Of a DNA stretch of 64,000 nt, positions 33,088-45,110 are shown piece by piece. The notes under the pieces are model-generated. The model ran no database searches, had not been told where the DNA came from, and worked only from the letters and a program-made list of their open reading frames with translations. Numbering within the stretch: the first letter of the stretch is position 1; the number at the start of each line of letters is the position of its first letter. This stretch comes from Rosa chinensis (taxonomy: Eukaryota > Streptophyta > Magnoliopsida > Rosales > Rosaceae), in NCBI RefSeq assembly GCF_002994745.2, contig NW_020126846.1, forward strand, positions 62,001-126,000, written 5' to 3'. Made by a program: the position numbers and the translations under genes.

Positions 33088-34659
33088 TGATAACTCATAA
33101 CTTCATACATTTTTATACCCTTAAATGTAGGATTCTAGGCTTGGTTCTTGTCATTTTTGAGTCATTTACTTTGTGTTTGTGTTTTGTAGGTTAAATTGGA
33201 GAAAACAAAGATTTGGAGCTTAGAGTCATGCAGGATTGAAAGGATGCTGGCCATCCTGGTTTTCCAGAATTGTCTCTGTTTTGCGTCAACTTCAAGTATT
33301 AAACTGTACCTTCTCACGAGGAACTAGCAGGCGAGCCTTATACCATTGGAAAGATACGGATGTTAGCTTTCTGAGGAATTTTATGGAAGTGGATTCGCAT
33401 TCTTCAGGAGGAAGTTATGTTGATTTAAGTGAACCTAGTTTGGGAAGGCAGATTCTGACGGATTTTGCATATCTTTTCGGAATCTGATTTGTGAAGCCCA
33501 AGTCCATGGCTCTTAGCACTTTGACGGGATAAGACTGAACGTGTCTTACATATTTGGAGTAGTTTCTTGCATTGACTTTAATAACCCTGCGTTTCTTTGG
33601 AGAGAAGAAAGCCACTCCAAGTTGGACTACAAAACCTAAGAAGCCCAAGTCAAGTAGGAATTGAAAAGGAAGATATTCGGCAGAAAACCTAGGACGTCTA
33701 GAGACACAAGACACAGCATATTCAGCAGAGAACAAGGAGAAGAAAAAAAGCTCTCACCATCACTGGTTCCGAGTTCCTCAATTCTTCCATTGTTTGTTTC
33801 ATGTTTTCTTTGATTCTAGTCATGTTTTTCATAGTTATGGATTGCTAAACTTCTAAGCTAGGGCTGAGATGAAGCCCCTAGTATGACTATTCTACTTATT
33901 TAGTTGGTTTGCTATTGAATTTCTGGATTTCTATGTTAAACTCTTAATCACAGTTTCAATAGAACTTTTATTCAAAATCTTTGCTTGGGATCAATAAGAC
34001 CTAGGTTTTGTTTATGAGTTATTTGGTTGGAAAATATGATGCTTGATCAATGAGTAGATGTTTTCTAGGGTGCCAAAAGATAAATCAATCTTGTGATTAA
34101 AGAGTTGTGAATTAAGAATACAAGTGCTTGATCATAGTCGGTATTCTTGTTTGCATGATTTCCTAGTTCTTTTGTGCTTAATGGAGTTGAACATGTTTGC
34201 TTGAACCTGATCATTAAGTGGAGTGAATTATAGTTTGGCTACTTGAGTTCTATACATGATCAATAGGTTGGAATTCATAGGTTAGAAGAACTTGGCATAT
34301 GTCTGGGATCAATAAGGCTTATGTACGGAAATCTTTAGCATGATATCTAGGAATTCAATGGTTATCAACTAGAGAATCGGATAGAAGTATTAGGTGGTGG
34401 ATTCAATGCTTTAGCATCTTCATAATCTGCTTTCTTTAGAGTTTAAATCTCATTGCTCATTCTTGTTTTTAATTTCAGTTTTCCTTTCTTTAATTAAACC
34501 TCAATCACATCATAAAAAATCAGTTGGTTTCACTTAAGTAAAGCACACTTGTCATTGCAAAATTGTTTCAATCAATCCTTGGGGGAATGACCTTGTGCTT
34601 GCACATCTATCCTACAATTGAATCGTGCACTTGCGAGTACTAAATTAAAATTGACAACA
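33088..34659 (+). repeat. Solo LTR (Gypsy-type) in LINE 2
   Basis: A 1572-bp LTR, TGATAACTCATAAC...TTGACAACA, flanked exactly by gtaca on both sides (33083-33087 and 34660-34664). Removing it restores the LINE reading frame across the junction. Its 3' part (cttgggggaatgacc..cttgcacatctatcctac) resembles plant Gypsy Tat/Athila-type LTRs. No internal sequence is present, so it is the product of LTR-LTR recombination. Confidence 0.9.
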
Positions 34660-34664
34660 GTACA

Positions 34665-37600
34665 TCAATCAGTTAATTCCTCTGAGGCTACACTAGACAT
34701 GGTTCAGCATGAGATTTCCTTCTTGGGCCCTTCCGAAGACCGGATACAGAGAGAGGCACAGGCTCATGTGCAATTTCAACGAGCTTTGGCAATGCAAGAT
34801 ACATTCCTTAGAGACAAAGCTAGAATCAGATGGCTACGTAAGGGAGATAGGAACACCTCCTTCCTCCATAATACGGTTAAAATCCGTAGGCTACACAAGT
34901 CTTTGGTTTCCTTGCGTGTTGGTGGCACGCTATTGCAAACTCATGAGTTGATTACTGGTCATATTGTTAATTATTTTCATACGGCTTTCACCAAAGATGA
35001 TAATCTTGAGGACACTGGCCTTGTAGAAAGAGTAATCCCAAGTTTGGTAACGGCCTCAGAGAATACTGCTCTTACTTCTCTGCCATCTTCGGAGGAAGTA
35101 CATGCTGCTGTTTTCTCCATGGATGAGTTAAGTGAGCCAGGGCCAGATGGGTACAGCGGCTGTTTTTCAAAAAGTGTTGGAGTGTTGTTGCTTCTGATGT
35201 AGTTTCTGCAGTTCAGAGCTTCTTCACTACTGGGTTCGTTCTACCACACTTTAACTCAAATGCAATAATCTTGATTCCAAAGAAGCCAGAAGCTGATTGT
35301 GTTACTGATTTCAAGCCTATTGCACTTGCTAATTTTGCTTTCAAAATCATTACCAAAATTATTTCCACACGTTTCTCTCCAGTTGCAGCTAGAATCATCT
35401 CCCCACATCAAAGCGCTTTCATCACAGGGAGGTCTATAGCGGATCCTATTGTTCTAACCTCTGAATGTATAAATATGTTAGACAACCACTGCAAAGGGGG
35501 TAATATTGCTTTAAAATTAGATATCAGTAAGGCTTTTGATACCTTGGATTGGGATTTTTTGTTCAGGGTTCTCAAGTCTTTTGGCTTCGACCTTATTTTT
35601 ATTAATTGGGTTCATGGCATTCTGAGATCTGCTTATCTATTTGTGTTGGTGAATGGATAGGAATGTGGTTTTTTCACTTGTTCTAGGGGTGTAAGGCAAG
35701 GTGATCCTCTGTCTCCGCTCTTGTTTTGCATTGCAGAGGAGGTACTTAGTCGAGGTTTGAGCAATTTGGTTGACAGAGGAAAAATTACTCGGTTGGCTTG
35801 TCCAGGTAAAGTAACTCCCCCCTCACATGTTCTGTTTGCAGATGATGTTATGATTTTCATGCAGGGGAGTTCCCGTGATATTCGTGCCTTAATGCGGTTT
35901 CTAGATGAGTATGAACTTAACTCTGGCCAAACTATTAACAAAGCAAAGTCTTCTGTTTTTATTGGTAAGCATGCACGGTCTAGAAAAGTTATTATCCAGC
36001 GCTTACTTGGGTGTCGTGAGGGTACTTTGCCCTTCAACTATCTGGGTGTGCCAGTGTTTAAAGGTCAACCTAAAGCAGTTTATTTCAGAACAATTGCTGA
36101 TAAGATTAGGTGTAAGCTTTCTTCTTGGAAAGGCCTTCAACTCTCTCAAGTAGCGAGGCTTCAACTTATTTCTGCCACCATTCAAAGTCTTCTTATCTAT
36201 AGTTTCCAGGTGTATGAGTGGCCTAATTCTTTGCTTCTTCAGGTTCAAGGCTGGATGCGAAATTTTTTCTGGACATGTGACCCGTTAAAAAAGGGTTCAA
36301 ACCTTATAGCTTGGTCTAAGTGCTGCTCACCAATTGATCAGGGAGGTCTTGGGTTAAAGAATCTATTTCATTTAAATAAATCTCTTTTGCTTAAGCGTTG
36401 TTGGGAGGTCATGGAAGGTTTATCTCCATCTGCTAGCTTTCTAAAGAGTAGATTCTTGATAGCAGGGTTGACTCCATGCTCTTCTTACAAAAAATCATCA
36501 GTCTGGACAGGTTTGAAGAAGCTATGGCCCTATATTATTTCTAATGTTCAGTGGCTGATTGGTGATGGAGAAAATGTGTCTTTTTGGAAAGATAACTGGT
36601 TGGGTGTTTCTTTATGCACAATGTACAATCTGGGGCCAGAGTTTTGGCCTTTTCTCAATGATCAAGTAAGTAAGTTTATTGTTGATAAAGAATGGGTGTT
36701 ACCTCCTATCTTCTCTTCTTTTTTCAAGGAAGCATCGGCAATGGTCCTGGACACTGCTATCCCCTTAGATGATCTACCAGATAAAGCAGTCTGGCTTCAC
36801 AGTACCTCTGGAACATTAACTGCTAAAGAGGCCTACATGTTTTTATCTCCACATGGTGAGACTGTTGATTGGGGAAAACTAATCTGGCTGACTAATCTGG
36901 CACGAGTCAATTCAGCCAAGGAAGAGCCTGGTTGCATGGCATGTTTTTAATAGGCGAGCAAAGACTGACAGTTTTCTGCAAAAAATTGGAGTGCATCTTT
37001 GCTCACGGTGCTCCTTTTGCCTAGTAAGCACTGAAACCCTTGCGCATTTATTCTTGGAATGTGCTGTTATCAAAGAGATTTGGGCTTGGGTTTTTTCTCT
37101 TTTTCGTCTCCCTCCTTGGCAGGAACCAGACCTGGACTTCTTGTTTTCGGCTGCTTTGCTTTAGCGCCTGTCTCCTGCTTCGAAGCTGTTGCGGAGGCTG
37201 GTTGTCTGCAGCCTGCTTTGGTTTATTTGGAATGAACGTAATAGCATCAGACATAATGGTAGTGTTTTTAATTTGGGGCGCTTTACATAGCGTTTCATTT
37301 TGGTTCTAAAGGAAGCTACCCACCTAGTTTTTAAGCCTTATACAAATTCTGCTTCTGCTCTTCTAATTTTTCTATTGCTGGAAATATCACATTTGAGGTG
37401 CAGTGCGCAGTCTTTTAAACCTGTGACATGGTTGGCTCCACCGGATCATTGGCTGAAAGTGAACACAGATGGGTCCTTTAGAGGCACTACTAGGGCTAGA
37501 TATAGAGGTATTTTTAGGAATGCAGATGGAACTTTTATTGGTGCTTTCTCAGCCAGAGTTGATGTTCCTAGTGCTATTGATGTTGAGGTGCTTGCTGTTA

Positions 37601-37923
37601 TTGAAGCCATTCAAGTGGCTGGGGTTAGGCGTTGGACTCACATATGGTTGGAAACAGACTCAATGCTTGTACTACACTATTTCCGTGCCCCTAGTCTTAT
37701 CCCTTGGAGACTTAGAACTCGATGGTACAATTGTTTGCTTCAAGCTAGCCAACTTACTTTTCATGTTTCCCATATATATAGAGAAGGCAATAGTGTTACA
37801 GATGCGCTAGCTAACTATGGCGCTTTAAATGAAGGATCTGTCTGGTGGGCTTCGCTTCCTTCGTTCATTAGTACTCAGTATAGTCATGATTATAATTCAC
37901 GTACTACTTATCGAGTCTCTTAG
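34665..37923 (+). pseudogene. LINE 2 reverse transcriptase and RNase H
   Basis: The RT is readable across frames. 34665-35202 has LRKGDRNTSFLH. 35271-35660 has IPKKPEADCVTDFKPIALAN, SPHQSAFITGRSI and LKLDISKAFDTLDWDFL, ending at a TAG. 35721-36950 has the catalytic FADDVMIF and the thumb/connection region SSWKGLQLSQVARLQLISAT. RNase H-like 37300-37923 has KVNTDGSFRGTT and WLETDSMLVLHYF. Breaks near 35200, 35658 and 36950 make it non-functional. Confidence 0.88.
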
Positions 37924-38121
37924 ATCAATATTTTTGTTTGGGCTCTTTTTGAGAGTTCCAAGTTGTACAAACTTTGAACCTCTCATTCCTTTGCTCTCTT
38001 TGTATGGCACGGGGTCAGGTTTTATGTCCTCTCCGTTGCCTCATTTATCTATAATAAATGGAACCGGGCGTGGGGCTGAGCCTCCCAGCTAGGCTGGCTT
38101 CCAAACCCTTAAAAAAAAAAA

Positions 38122-38955
38122 CTGATATATGAAACAACCCAATGAATAGATAAAAAGACCAGTTACTACATTCTAAGAATTCCGGCGAACTGGCTTTAGT
38201 TAGATACTACATGAATATTTAAGACTATTATTTTGGAAAAAGCACGTATTAAGTTCTTCCTAACCTGTTTGCTGCAGAAGAATAACTCCACAAGCCATTA
38301 TTGTAAAACACCCAAAATCAAACAGCTCTACTGCAGATGGCCTCTTAACTGCCTGCCACAAGTATGGTTAGGTTTTGTTGCAAATTTCACAATTATTGTC
38401 ATTTAACCACGAAACAGGCCCAACAGCACAGCAGTGACAATTGAATTCATAGCAGTGGTTCAAGCTCGAAAGCACCCAATTTTGATCGAAAGACTAAATG
38501 AAGCAAGAAAAAGTAACCTTGTATGCATAAGCCTCCACAGGGTAATCAAAATTTTTGTTGGCATGATAGTCAACAGCGGGAGAAACGAATCAAAACACAT
38601 GAAAAGGCCAACATCTATCAGCTGCAACAAAATTTTGGTCATTGGTCACACTCTGAAATCAAAGTTTCATACACACATTTTTTCCTAATGGGGTCGTAGC
38701 TGCTGAGATTACCAATTCACATCTCCAAGGTAAGATAAAGATAGTATCATAAACCCTCTCTCTTTCTTTCTCATTGCCAAGGGTTGTAGTGCTCCGTAAT
38801 GAATTCCCATTAGACATCTCTTCCATGAGTACTTCAATGGAGACTTATCCACTGAAAACATATCTAAACCAAAACAAAACAAAAAATATATATTTGACGA
38901 ACTAGTATGGAACAAAAATTAAAGATACACACATTGTATGAGTAAGAAGACTCAC
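38122..38955. other. CACTA 2 body, intron-like DNA of captured gene
   Basis: No supported open frame. It probably contains introns of the captured minus-strand gene. Confidence 0.35.
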
Positions 38956-39849
38956 AATTCGGATCTTCGGGCATGACGCGCTGCCAATCTAATGACTCCG
39001 CGCTCTGCAATTTCATAACCAAATTGTCGTTCAGCTTCGCCATCGGAGCCGCTGCCGCTCCACGCCACTCTCCTCCTTGACATTGGCCTCACGCACCAGA
39101 CGGCGGGCTTGGGATAGTCGGCGGTGTCGTGGCTCTATTGGATTGGATCTGAGTTGGATCGATGGAAGAGTCCGGCTTCTTTTTCTTTAGGGGAGCTTTT
39201 CTGCTCAAAATCGCGAATGAGAGCTTCCAGCCACCCGATCTCAACGCCATGAACACAACAAATGAAGAGTCGATAAGGGAAATATTGGAAAATTAGAGAA
39301 ACACTAGAAATTGAGGAACTGAATGTCGGAGAATAAGGGGTTACTGTGCATGACCATCGCGGCAAGGCTATGTCTACTCCTGCCGAATCCAAGTAGGGGA
39401 CCATGGTGATGGACTCACCCTTCTTGTGCTACCTTACTAAGGAGCCAAAAGCAAAATCAGATTTTCTTGTCGATTCACCTTAGATCTGATGTTTGGGAGA
39501 GAGAGAGGTATTCACCCAGACGACTGGATGATTGGATTAGTTTGAGCAAGGATTAAGAGAAAAAGGGGGAGAGATATGAGAGTGGAAAGGATAGCTGTAA
39601 CGTCCCGTACCTCAATTTACCAGTTTACTAGTCATTTGGACGGTAAACGACAATTACTTTCACTTTTTACTTTGTTTCAATACTTTTAGTGGCCCTAAAA
39701 GTTGACTTTTTGTTCGGGTCAAAATTTGAGAAAATGTTCTTCATGAAAGTTGTAGAGAACGTTAAACCGAGCGCGTGCATATGTGGTACGTAAAAATCGG
39801 AGCTCGTATGCGAAAGTTATAAGTGAAAATGTGAATGTTACTGTTCATG

Positions 39850-39907
39850 GTAACTTTCTATATATATAGAAAGTTACTGTGGTAGATTTCCATTTCCGGA
39901 AATCTAC
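39850..39907. repeat. Perfect 28-bp palindrome plus adjacent hairpin in solo LTR 2
   Basis: 39850-39877 is self-complementary (arms GTAACTTTCTATAT and ATATAGAAAGTTAC). A second inverted repeat follows directly, with 11-bp arms ggtagatttcc / ggaaatctacc around a 6-base loop. Confidence 0.9.
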
Positions 39908-41295
39908 CTTCTCTCTCCTCTCCCCCGACCTCTCTTCTTTCCCTTTCGGATCCTTCTTCTTCCCTTCGATTGGCCGCCGTCCGGCCATCACCCGGCAGAA
40001 AGCCGGCCACCACAGGGTCGCCTCCTCCCCCTGGTCACGCTGGTGCCCTTAGTTTTCGACGATTTGGCCGGAAAAGCTCGGATCAAAGCTAGGTTTGCTC
40101 CGGTTGCAGTTTTGGGGTTTCGCCGATTTCCGGCCATTCCGGCCACCTCCGGCCACCAGGTTAGCATCGAAGGTTCGGTTTTTTATGGTGATCATTTCCC
40201 CTAAGGTAGTTCAATCCAATTTGCAGTGTAGATATCGAATTGACAATTTTCCATTTTTTAGGGTTCTTGAAGTTTCGAGCTTTTCTTCACCAGCTTGATT
40301 CGACCACTTCGAGGTAAAATTGGATGATGTTGTAGTTGGGAAGTTGGTTGGGCTTGTTGTGTAGATGCTAGTTCCGGAGTTTGGTGGCCATCGGAGGTGG
40401 TGGCCGCCGGCGCGTGGGGCCCACGCGCTGCCACTGTTGGTGGCGCGTGGAGACTTATATGGCAGTGTTTTAATTTCAGTTTTTAGCCCATTTAATTGTA
40501 TATTGTTGTAGAGCTTGTATGTGAAGTTTGGTGAATTTTGGAGGAGTTTGGAATTGTTTGTGAATTTCCGAAGTTTGGAGTTTTGTGATGGAATTGTGGG
40601 AAATCAGGCCGTCAGATTTCCCTCGTTTTCATTGTGGAATATATAAATTGAGGAAGTAGTGTTGTGGAAGAGATTTGGGTGGAATTTGAGAAGTAATGGA
40701 GATAGGGATTTTTCGAGTTTCGTTTAGGTTCGTATTTATTTTATCGGATTGCCGTTTACGGAAACATAATTGTGTACAGGACGACCTACCGAGCTATTGC
40801 TCGATGAAGGAACTCGTTTGCGTGGTCGCCCAATAGTACTGTGAGTGGACTTTTGTTTTTTTTAAATAAGTGATGCATGCATTTATTTACTAAAGTACGT
40901 TCTATTTAATTAACGTATCACTTTCCGAGCATATGAATTGATTTTTGGAATTTAATTATGATTTATTTCGGTATGACTTTCGGAATTGGTTTTGGAATAT
41001 ATGATTATTATTTGGAAATATGATTTACGAGATTTTTCGACGACTTATTTTACCGAGATGATTTTTGGATTACATATTATATTTAGTAGTCAAGTTAGAG
41101 ATATTCTGGAATATTATTGGAAATGAGATTTTTCCGAAGGAATTTGGGCTCGTACTAATTTCCGGGTTTGGTTCTGAATTTGAGAGTATTTGGCGTGCGG
41201 GGTCACGTCATTGGAATATTTATTTGTTTTCTCGTGAGATATTGGGAAAGCCTTTCGGATTTTATGGATTTTGAATGATTTCCTCACCATACTCG

Positions 41296-41490
41296 GGTCA
41301 TTCGATTAGGTCTCCTCCTCACTTACTTTGCATTTGTGAGTGGCAGTTGAGGTAGCTTATTCTCCTCCTCACTTACTTTGTGTTTGTGAGTGGCAGTCGA
41401 GGTGATTTATTCTCCTCCTCACGTGGGTGGCAGTCAAGGTTATTAGTTCTCCTCCTCACACAATCTATGTGTGAGTGGTAGTCGAGGGTA
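41296..41490 (+). repeat. Tandem repeat, four about 50-bp units, in solo LTR 2
   Basis: Four units start 'tctcctcctcac' and contain 'gtgagtggcagtcgaggt' variants. The third unit is shortened. Confidence 0.85.
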
Positions 41491-42071
41491 GGTTGAGCCT
41501 AAGGGGCTCCTTTACCCGTATGGTGACGTCCCTTCCCCATATTCTACTATTTGTTACTTGACTAGCGGGGCTAGTCCGATTCTTTTAGCCAGCGGGGACT
41601 GGTATGTTTTCACGAGACTCCGAGTTTTAAAGACATACGTTTTATAAATGTTGCATGCATCGGGAATTTTTTTAAGAAATAAATGTGGGAAAGTATGAAA
41701 TCTTTTTCTTGTTAATTTGTTTATTTTTGTCCACTCACGCTAACGTTTTTCATCTACTTTCCCCTGGGCCTTTCGGTTTCTAATGCCCAGTTTGCAGGCG
41801 TTATTAGTTGAGGTCGTGCGTAAGTGGTTCGAGGCATAGTTGACGAATAGCTTCCGCACTTCTTTGTTTGGCTCTGATCTATTGTGGGTTACTGTTTTGG
41901 GTAGTCCACTTTAGGGGTGACTCGACCAGTTCTCGGTAGAGTTATCACTAAGGTGGGCCCCGCAGGGCCGCTCCAGATTTCAGGGTGAAATCCGGGGCGG
42001 GTCCTGTCAATAGCTGATAGAGTCCGGCATTTGTTTGGCTTTATTTTAGTAAGAGATTGGGTGGGAGATTA

Positions 42072-42444
42072 GAGCATCTTTAGCAGACTCTCTATTATGG
42101 CTCCTTAGCTATTTTGGAGAGCATGTTTAACTTTTTATCTATTTTAGTAGCTGCACCAGACTCCTAAGTGGCTCTCTATTATAACTTTTAGCTATCTCGC
42201 TCCTAAATATAGAGAGCGAGATGAGGCTCTCTATAATTTAAAACATTCCTTTCAAGTTATTTTATGTAGTTTATAAATGCATTTAAACTATTTAATCTTT
42301 ATTTAAAAAATAAAATAAATTCAAAACTAACTAAAATAGAGAGCATTGATGCAGACATATTTCTAAAGTGGCTAGCTAAAATGACTTTTTAGCTATTTTG
42401 GCTAAAATTTAACTAAAAAATGGCTAGCATTGCTAAAGATGCTC
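42072..42444. mobile_element. PIF/Harbinger-type MITE in CACTA 2
   Basis: The inverted ends GAGCATCTTTAGCA / TGCTAAAGATGCTC are flanked by TTA (42069-42071 and 42445-42447). Non-coding. The interior repeats 'ctattttggctaa' and 'tagagagc' motifs. Confidence 0.85.
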
Positions 42445-42524
42445 TTAGAATTTAGCGAAAAAAATGTGAGCGGGATCTCAAAATTTAGGCACATTTATAA
42501 TGCTTCCCCACCTTATTTACAGAA

Positions 42525-42775
42525 CATTATAATAGAACGCCGTAAATGTATAGTAACATTTACGACACGCAATAAAAGCATGCCATGAAAGACCAATAAG
42601 GAAAAATCTTTTACGGCGCTCATTCAAAGCACGCCGTGAAAGATCAACAAGGGAGAGTCTTTTATGGCGCGCATTCAAAGGACTCCGTAAATGACTAATA
42701 AGGAGAGTCTTTTACTGCACGCATTCAGAGCACACCATAAATTGCAGGCGGTAAAAGCCCAGATTTCTTGTAGTG
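42525..42775. repeat. Right subterminal repeats of CACTA 2
   Basis: At least four units alternate 'cttttacggcgc', 'gcattcaaagcacgccgtga' and 'aagaccaataagga', homologous to the left set at 30816-31065. Confidence 0.85.
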
Positions 42776-42786
42776 ACGTGCCCTTA

Positions 42787-44150
42787 CATCAATCAGATTC
42801 ATTCAGGTATTTCACGAAGCAAACTTTGGTCTTAAGATTAGTGGTGATAGAGGTTGGGAATATCAGCTTCCACCTAATTTCCTTGTTATTCTTTAGTCTG
42901 TTCTTATCAAAAAATTGGAAATGGATAATAGCAACTTGTTTCTTTTTTATTAGTGTGATGATGATTGCAGGGATGATTCTCTTCTAGTTATACATACATC
43001 GGGTGTGGCACTGTCCATCTTGGCCGGAAATGAACTGACGGTTTTGCCCTGGCACTTTCGTCAATTACAGTTGCCCATGCTTTGATGATGTTCTTATGCG
43101 ATGGTGTTCTTATTTTGAGAGTGATGTTTTTAAATGGAAAAGATTGGACAGATGAAGACGATAGGAGATATTGCATTGTTGGGATTGAAAAAAGTGGAGA
43201 AGAGGTATCTCATCGAAAGTGGTGTTTTATTGATATCTATGTTTTTTGGTTTTTACTGGGTGTTTTTGTTGTGGTTGGTTTTCAATTGATCTGGTGTTTT
43301 TGTTGTGGTTGCCTTTCAATTGATCTGGATTTCGATGTTTTAGGGGTGTTGTTTGTCTTCCGGTATATGGACTAAAAATACATTTAAGTAATTCTCAAAA
43401 AAAAAAAAAAACATACATTTAAGTACTTTTAAGAATTAACTTAAAGAAATAAGGTGTCCACATGTCGCGCATTGACATGAGTCTAAGAATTCTGAGACAT
43501 GATATGTGCCTATATGTAGCACTTCCCAATACTGAATTATCGTATAGTTTCGAAATCCAACGACTTTTGACAATTCTACATCTTCAATCAATATGTCAAA
43601 TTGGAACCATTTGCTTTGTTTACATAGATTAAAGTCATCAATCAGTCAGTTTTGTTTTTGATTATGCATATACTAAAGTCGCTAGAGCAACACTGTTCAT
43701 AGCATTGTTCACTGAAAATACGGTTTTACCCCCAGCTTCTATTTTTTTTTTCTTTTTTTACGATTTTGCCATATGACCATATCCTTTCAGGTTTTTTATT
43801 TTTTATTTTTTTTTATGGGAGAATAATTATGTTTTGTATTTGTAAATTTATACAAATCATGAAAAAAATTTATTGTTTGTTGTATCTCATTTGTTGCTAA
43901 TCTATTATTAACAACAAAACACATCATAGTCTGTGAAACTTGGAAAAAAAAAAAAACAAGCAGCATTGCGCGGGTCAATTTGCTAGTTGTTTACTACTCA
44001 GGTCCCAAAACCATAATAAATTCAAAAGGAACTAATATAAATAAAGTATAGAAAGTGAAAAAGATGTAATAAAATACTAATTAATTGACAATAAAAAAAG
44101 ATACTATTTAACCAGTATCATTTGGTCTAGTGATATAAGTCTAACAAAAT
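42787..44150. other. Intergenic, no supported gene
   Basis: This resumes the sequence that flanked the split MITE. The plus-strand frame around 43085-43375 encodes a hydrophobic, Cys/Val/Phe-rich sequence with no match I recognise. Poly(A)-like runs at about 43397-43411 and 43946-43957 may be ends of old retroposons. Confidence 0.35.
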
Positions 44151-44153
44151 TGG

Positions 44154-45110
44154 ATGGAAGAGAGCGAGAGCTTTTCTTTTGTTCTAAACCCTAGTGTCGT
44201 CGCTGTTAGGTGGCTTCTCTGGAGGCTTCATGTGCCTCCTCTCCAGCGTCTGCTCAAGCACACGAGCTTTCCCCACCAAGGCTATATGCCGCTCATCTTT
44301 CAACAGAACTTTCTTCCAACGGTGGTCAGTGATCTGATAGGCTGGGTTTTCTTTGCTCTATTGCTTCAGGTCTGGGGCTGTCTGAGGTCATGGGCTCCAG
44401 CTGGTACTTTGATTGGTGCCATTCCGATTATAGTCAGCAATTGGTGGAAGAGAGATTGGGTGTAGGCACGATGGGGATTGCTTCTGCTGGGATTCACTTG
44501 GATCTGGTTCGGGCAGCGACATAGATATCAAGCAAGACTGGCTTCTGCTTCCTTACATGGTGACAGCTAGGCTTTAATTTGGTGGCTGATTTTGTTGCAA
44601 TCATTGTCGAGATCGGAGATGGCAGAGCGTTGGGTGCCCAGAGTAATCTAGGTTTTCCAAGTGGGCTGGTGTTGGGCTTACACCAATATGTTGGGCCAAA
44701 CTTTCCCATGGGTCTAGATTTGGGACCCGAGTGACCCTTTGCCTGACTCTATGTTATATTGGATTATCCCTGTCAGTGTTCCGCGTTTATTTTCAGGTGG
44801 ATTAAGCCTTTCTAGATTCTATAAAAAGTCTCAGTATAGTCACACTGTGAGTACCACAATTGCGTGCATTAGCGAGTAGTATCCTTTATGCTAGGTCGAA
44901 TTTAGGTTTGATTGGTCTGCTGATCTTCTGCATGCCTGGATATCAAATGCTGATTGTTGGGTCTACAATTTTCAAGGTCATGACAATGGTTCCGTTGTTG
45001 GTAATTATCTTGAGGATGATGAGGATTTACCTTATGAATTTGGTAGTATTTCTAGAAAAGTTTCAGAGCAGAGTTTTATTGTCCAAGAACAATCGATTGA
45101 TGTAGTACAT
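44154..45110 (+). other. Degraded coding-like remnant, unclassified
   Basis: The composition is richer than its surroundings. Open pieces read MEESESFSFVLNPSVVAV (44154) and, further on, GHDNGSVVGNYLEDDEDLPY near 44980. This might be a decayed retroelement or LINE 5' region; I cannot assign it. Confidence 0.25.

Larger units (their letters stand above)
32950..38121 (+). mobile_element. L1-type LINE 2, 5'-truncated, within CACTA 2
   Basis: ORF2 sequence begins about 32955 (NFWSALNFVGCPMFVLSSKL) and, after removal of a solo LTR, continues as WNVNTFGNVHQSVNSSEATL. The RT follows, then the zf-RVT region and RNase H. A short poly(A) (38111-38121) marks the 3' end. The start position is approximate. 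A short ctgat match near both ends is too weak to call a target-site duplication. The endonuclease and ORF1 are missing. Confidence 0.85.
31263..39043 (-). pseudogene. Captured multi-exon gene fragment in CACTA 2 (unrecognised)
   Basis: Minus-strand pieces with good splice signals. The first exon 38956-39043 starts at an ATG and reads MAKLNDNLVMKLQSAESLDW.., with donor GTGAGTC. The middle exon is at 32079-32151 (acceptor ttatag, donor gtaatgg). Exon 31494-31570 (acceptor atattag, donor gtaaatcc) joins in phase to the last exon 31263-31322 (acceptor tttacag), which encodes DDLVASFTFNPLLKARINE and a TGA. The joined frame is open across the last junction, so this was a genuine coding gene. LINE 2 now sits in the middle. 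I do not recognise the family. It could be a captured host gene or, less likely, remains of a TNPA-type transposon protein. Confidence 0.5.
39596..42009 (+). repeat. Solo LTR 2 (Gypsy-type) in CACTA 2
   Basis: A 2414-bp LTR, TGTAACGTCCCGTACC...GGGCGGGTCCTGTCA, with perfect TSD atagc (39591-39595 and 42010-42014). The near-complementary ends (GTAACGTCCCG / CGGGTCCTGTC) and length suit a plant Gypsy LTR; the lineage is not assigned. No gag or pol accompanies it. Confidence 0.88.
26763..42775. mobile_element. CACTA transposon 2 (16 kb with nested insertions)
   Basis: The left end CACTACACCAAAAATGG and right end agatttcttgtagtg (complement CACTACAAGAAATCT) are flanked by acg on both sides (26760-26762, 42776-42778). 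Both ends carry related subterminal repeats around 'gcacgccgtaaaagac'. The two ends are 16,013 bp apart because the element has absorbed an LTR element, a LINE, two solo LTRs and MITEs. Removing those leaves roughly 4 kb of CACTA body. No transposase is seen. The body carries minus-strand exons of a captured gene. Confidence 0.88.

Noticed and set aside
32946..38128. ctgat repeats at both ends of LINE 2 as its TSD
   Set aside because: Only five bases in AT-rich DNA and the 5' boundary is not sharply defined.
43796..43978. Short minus-strand frame rich in Phe/Lys
   Set aside because: Low-complexity AT-rich DNA with poly(A/T) runs; no coding signal.
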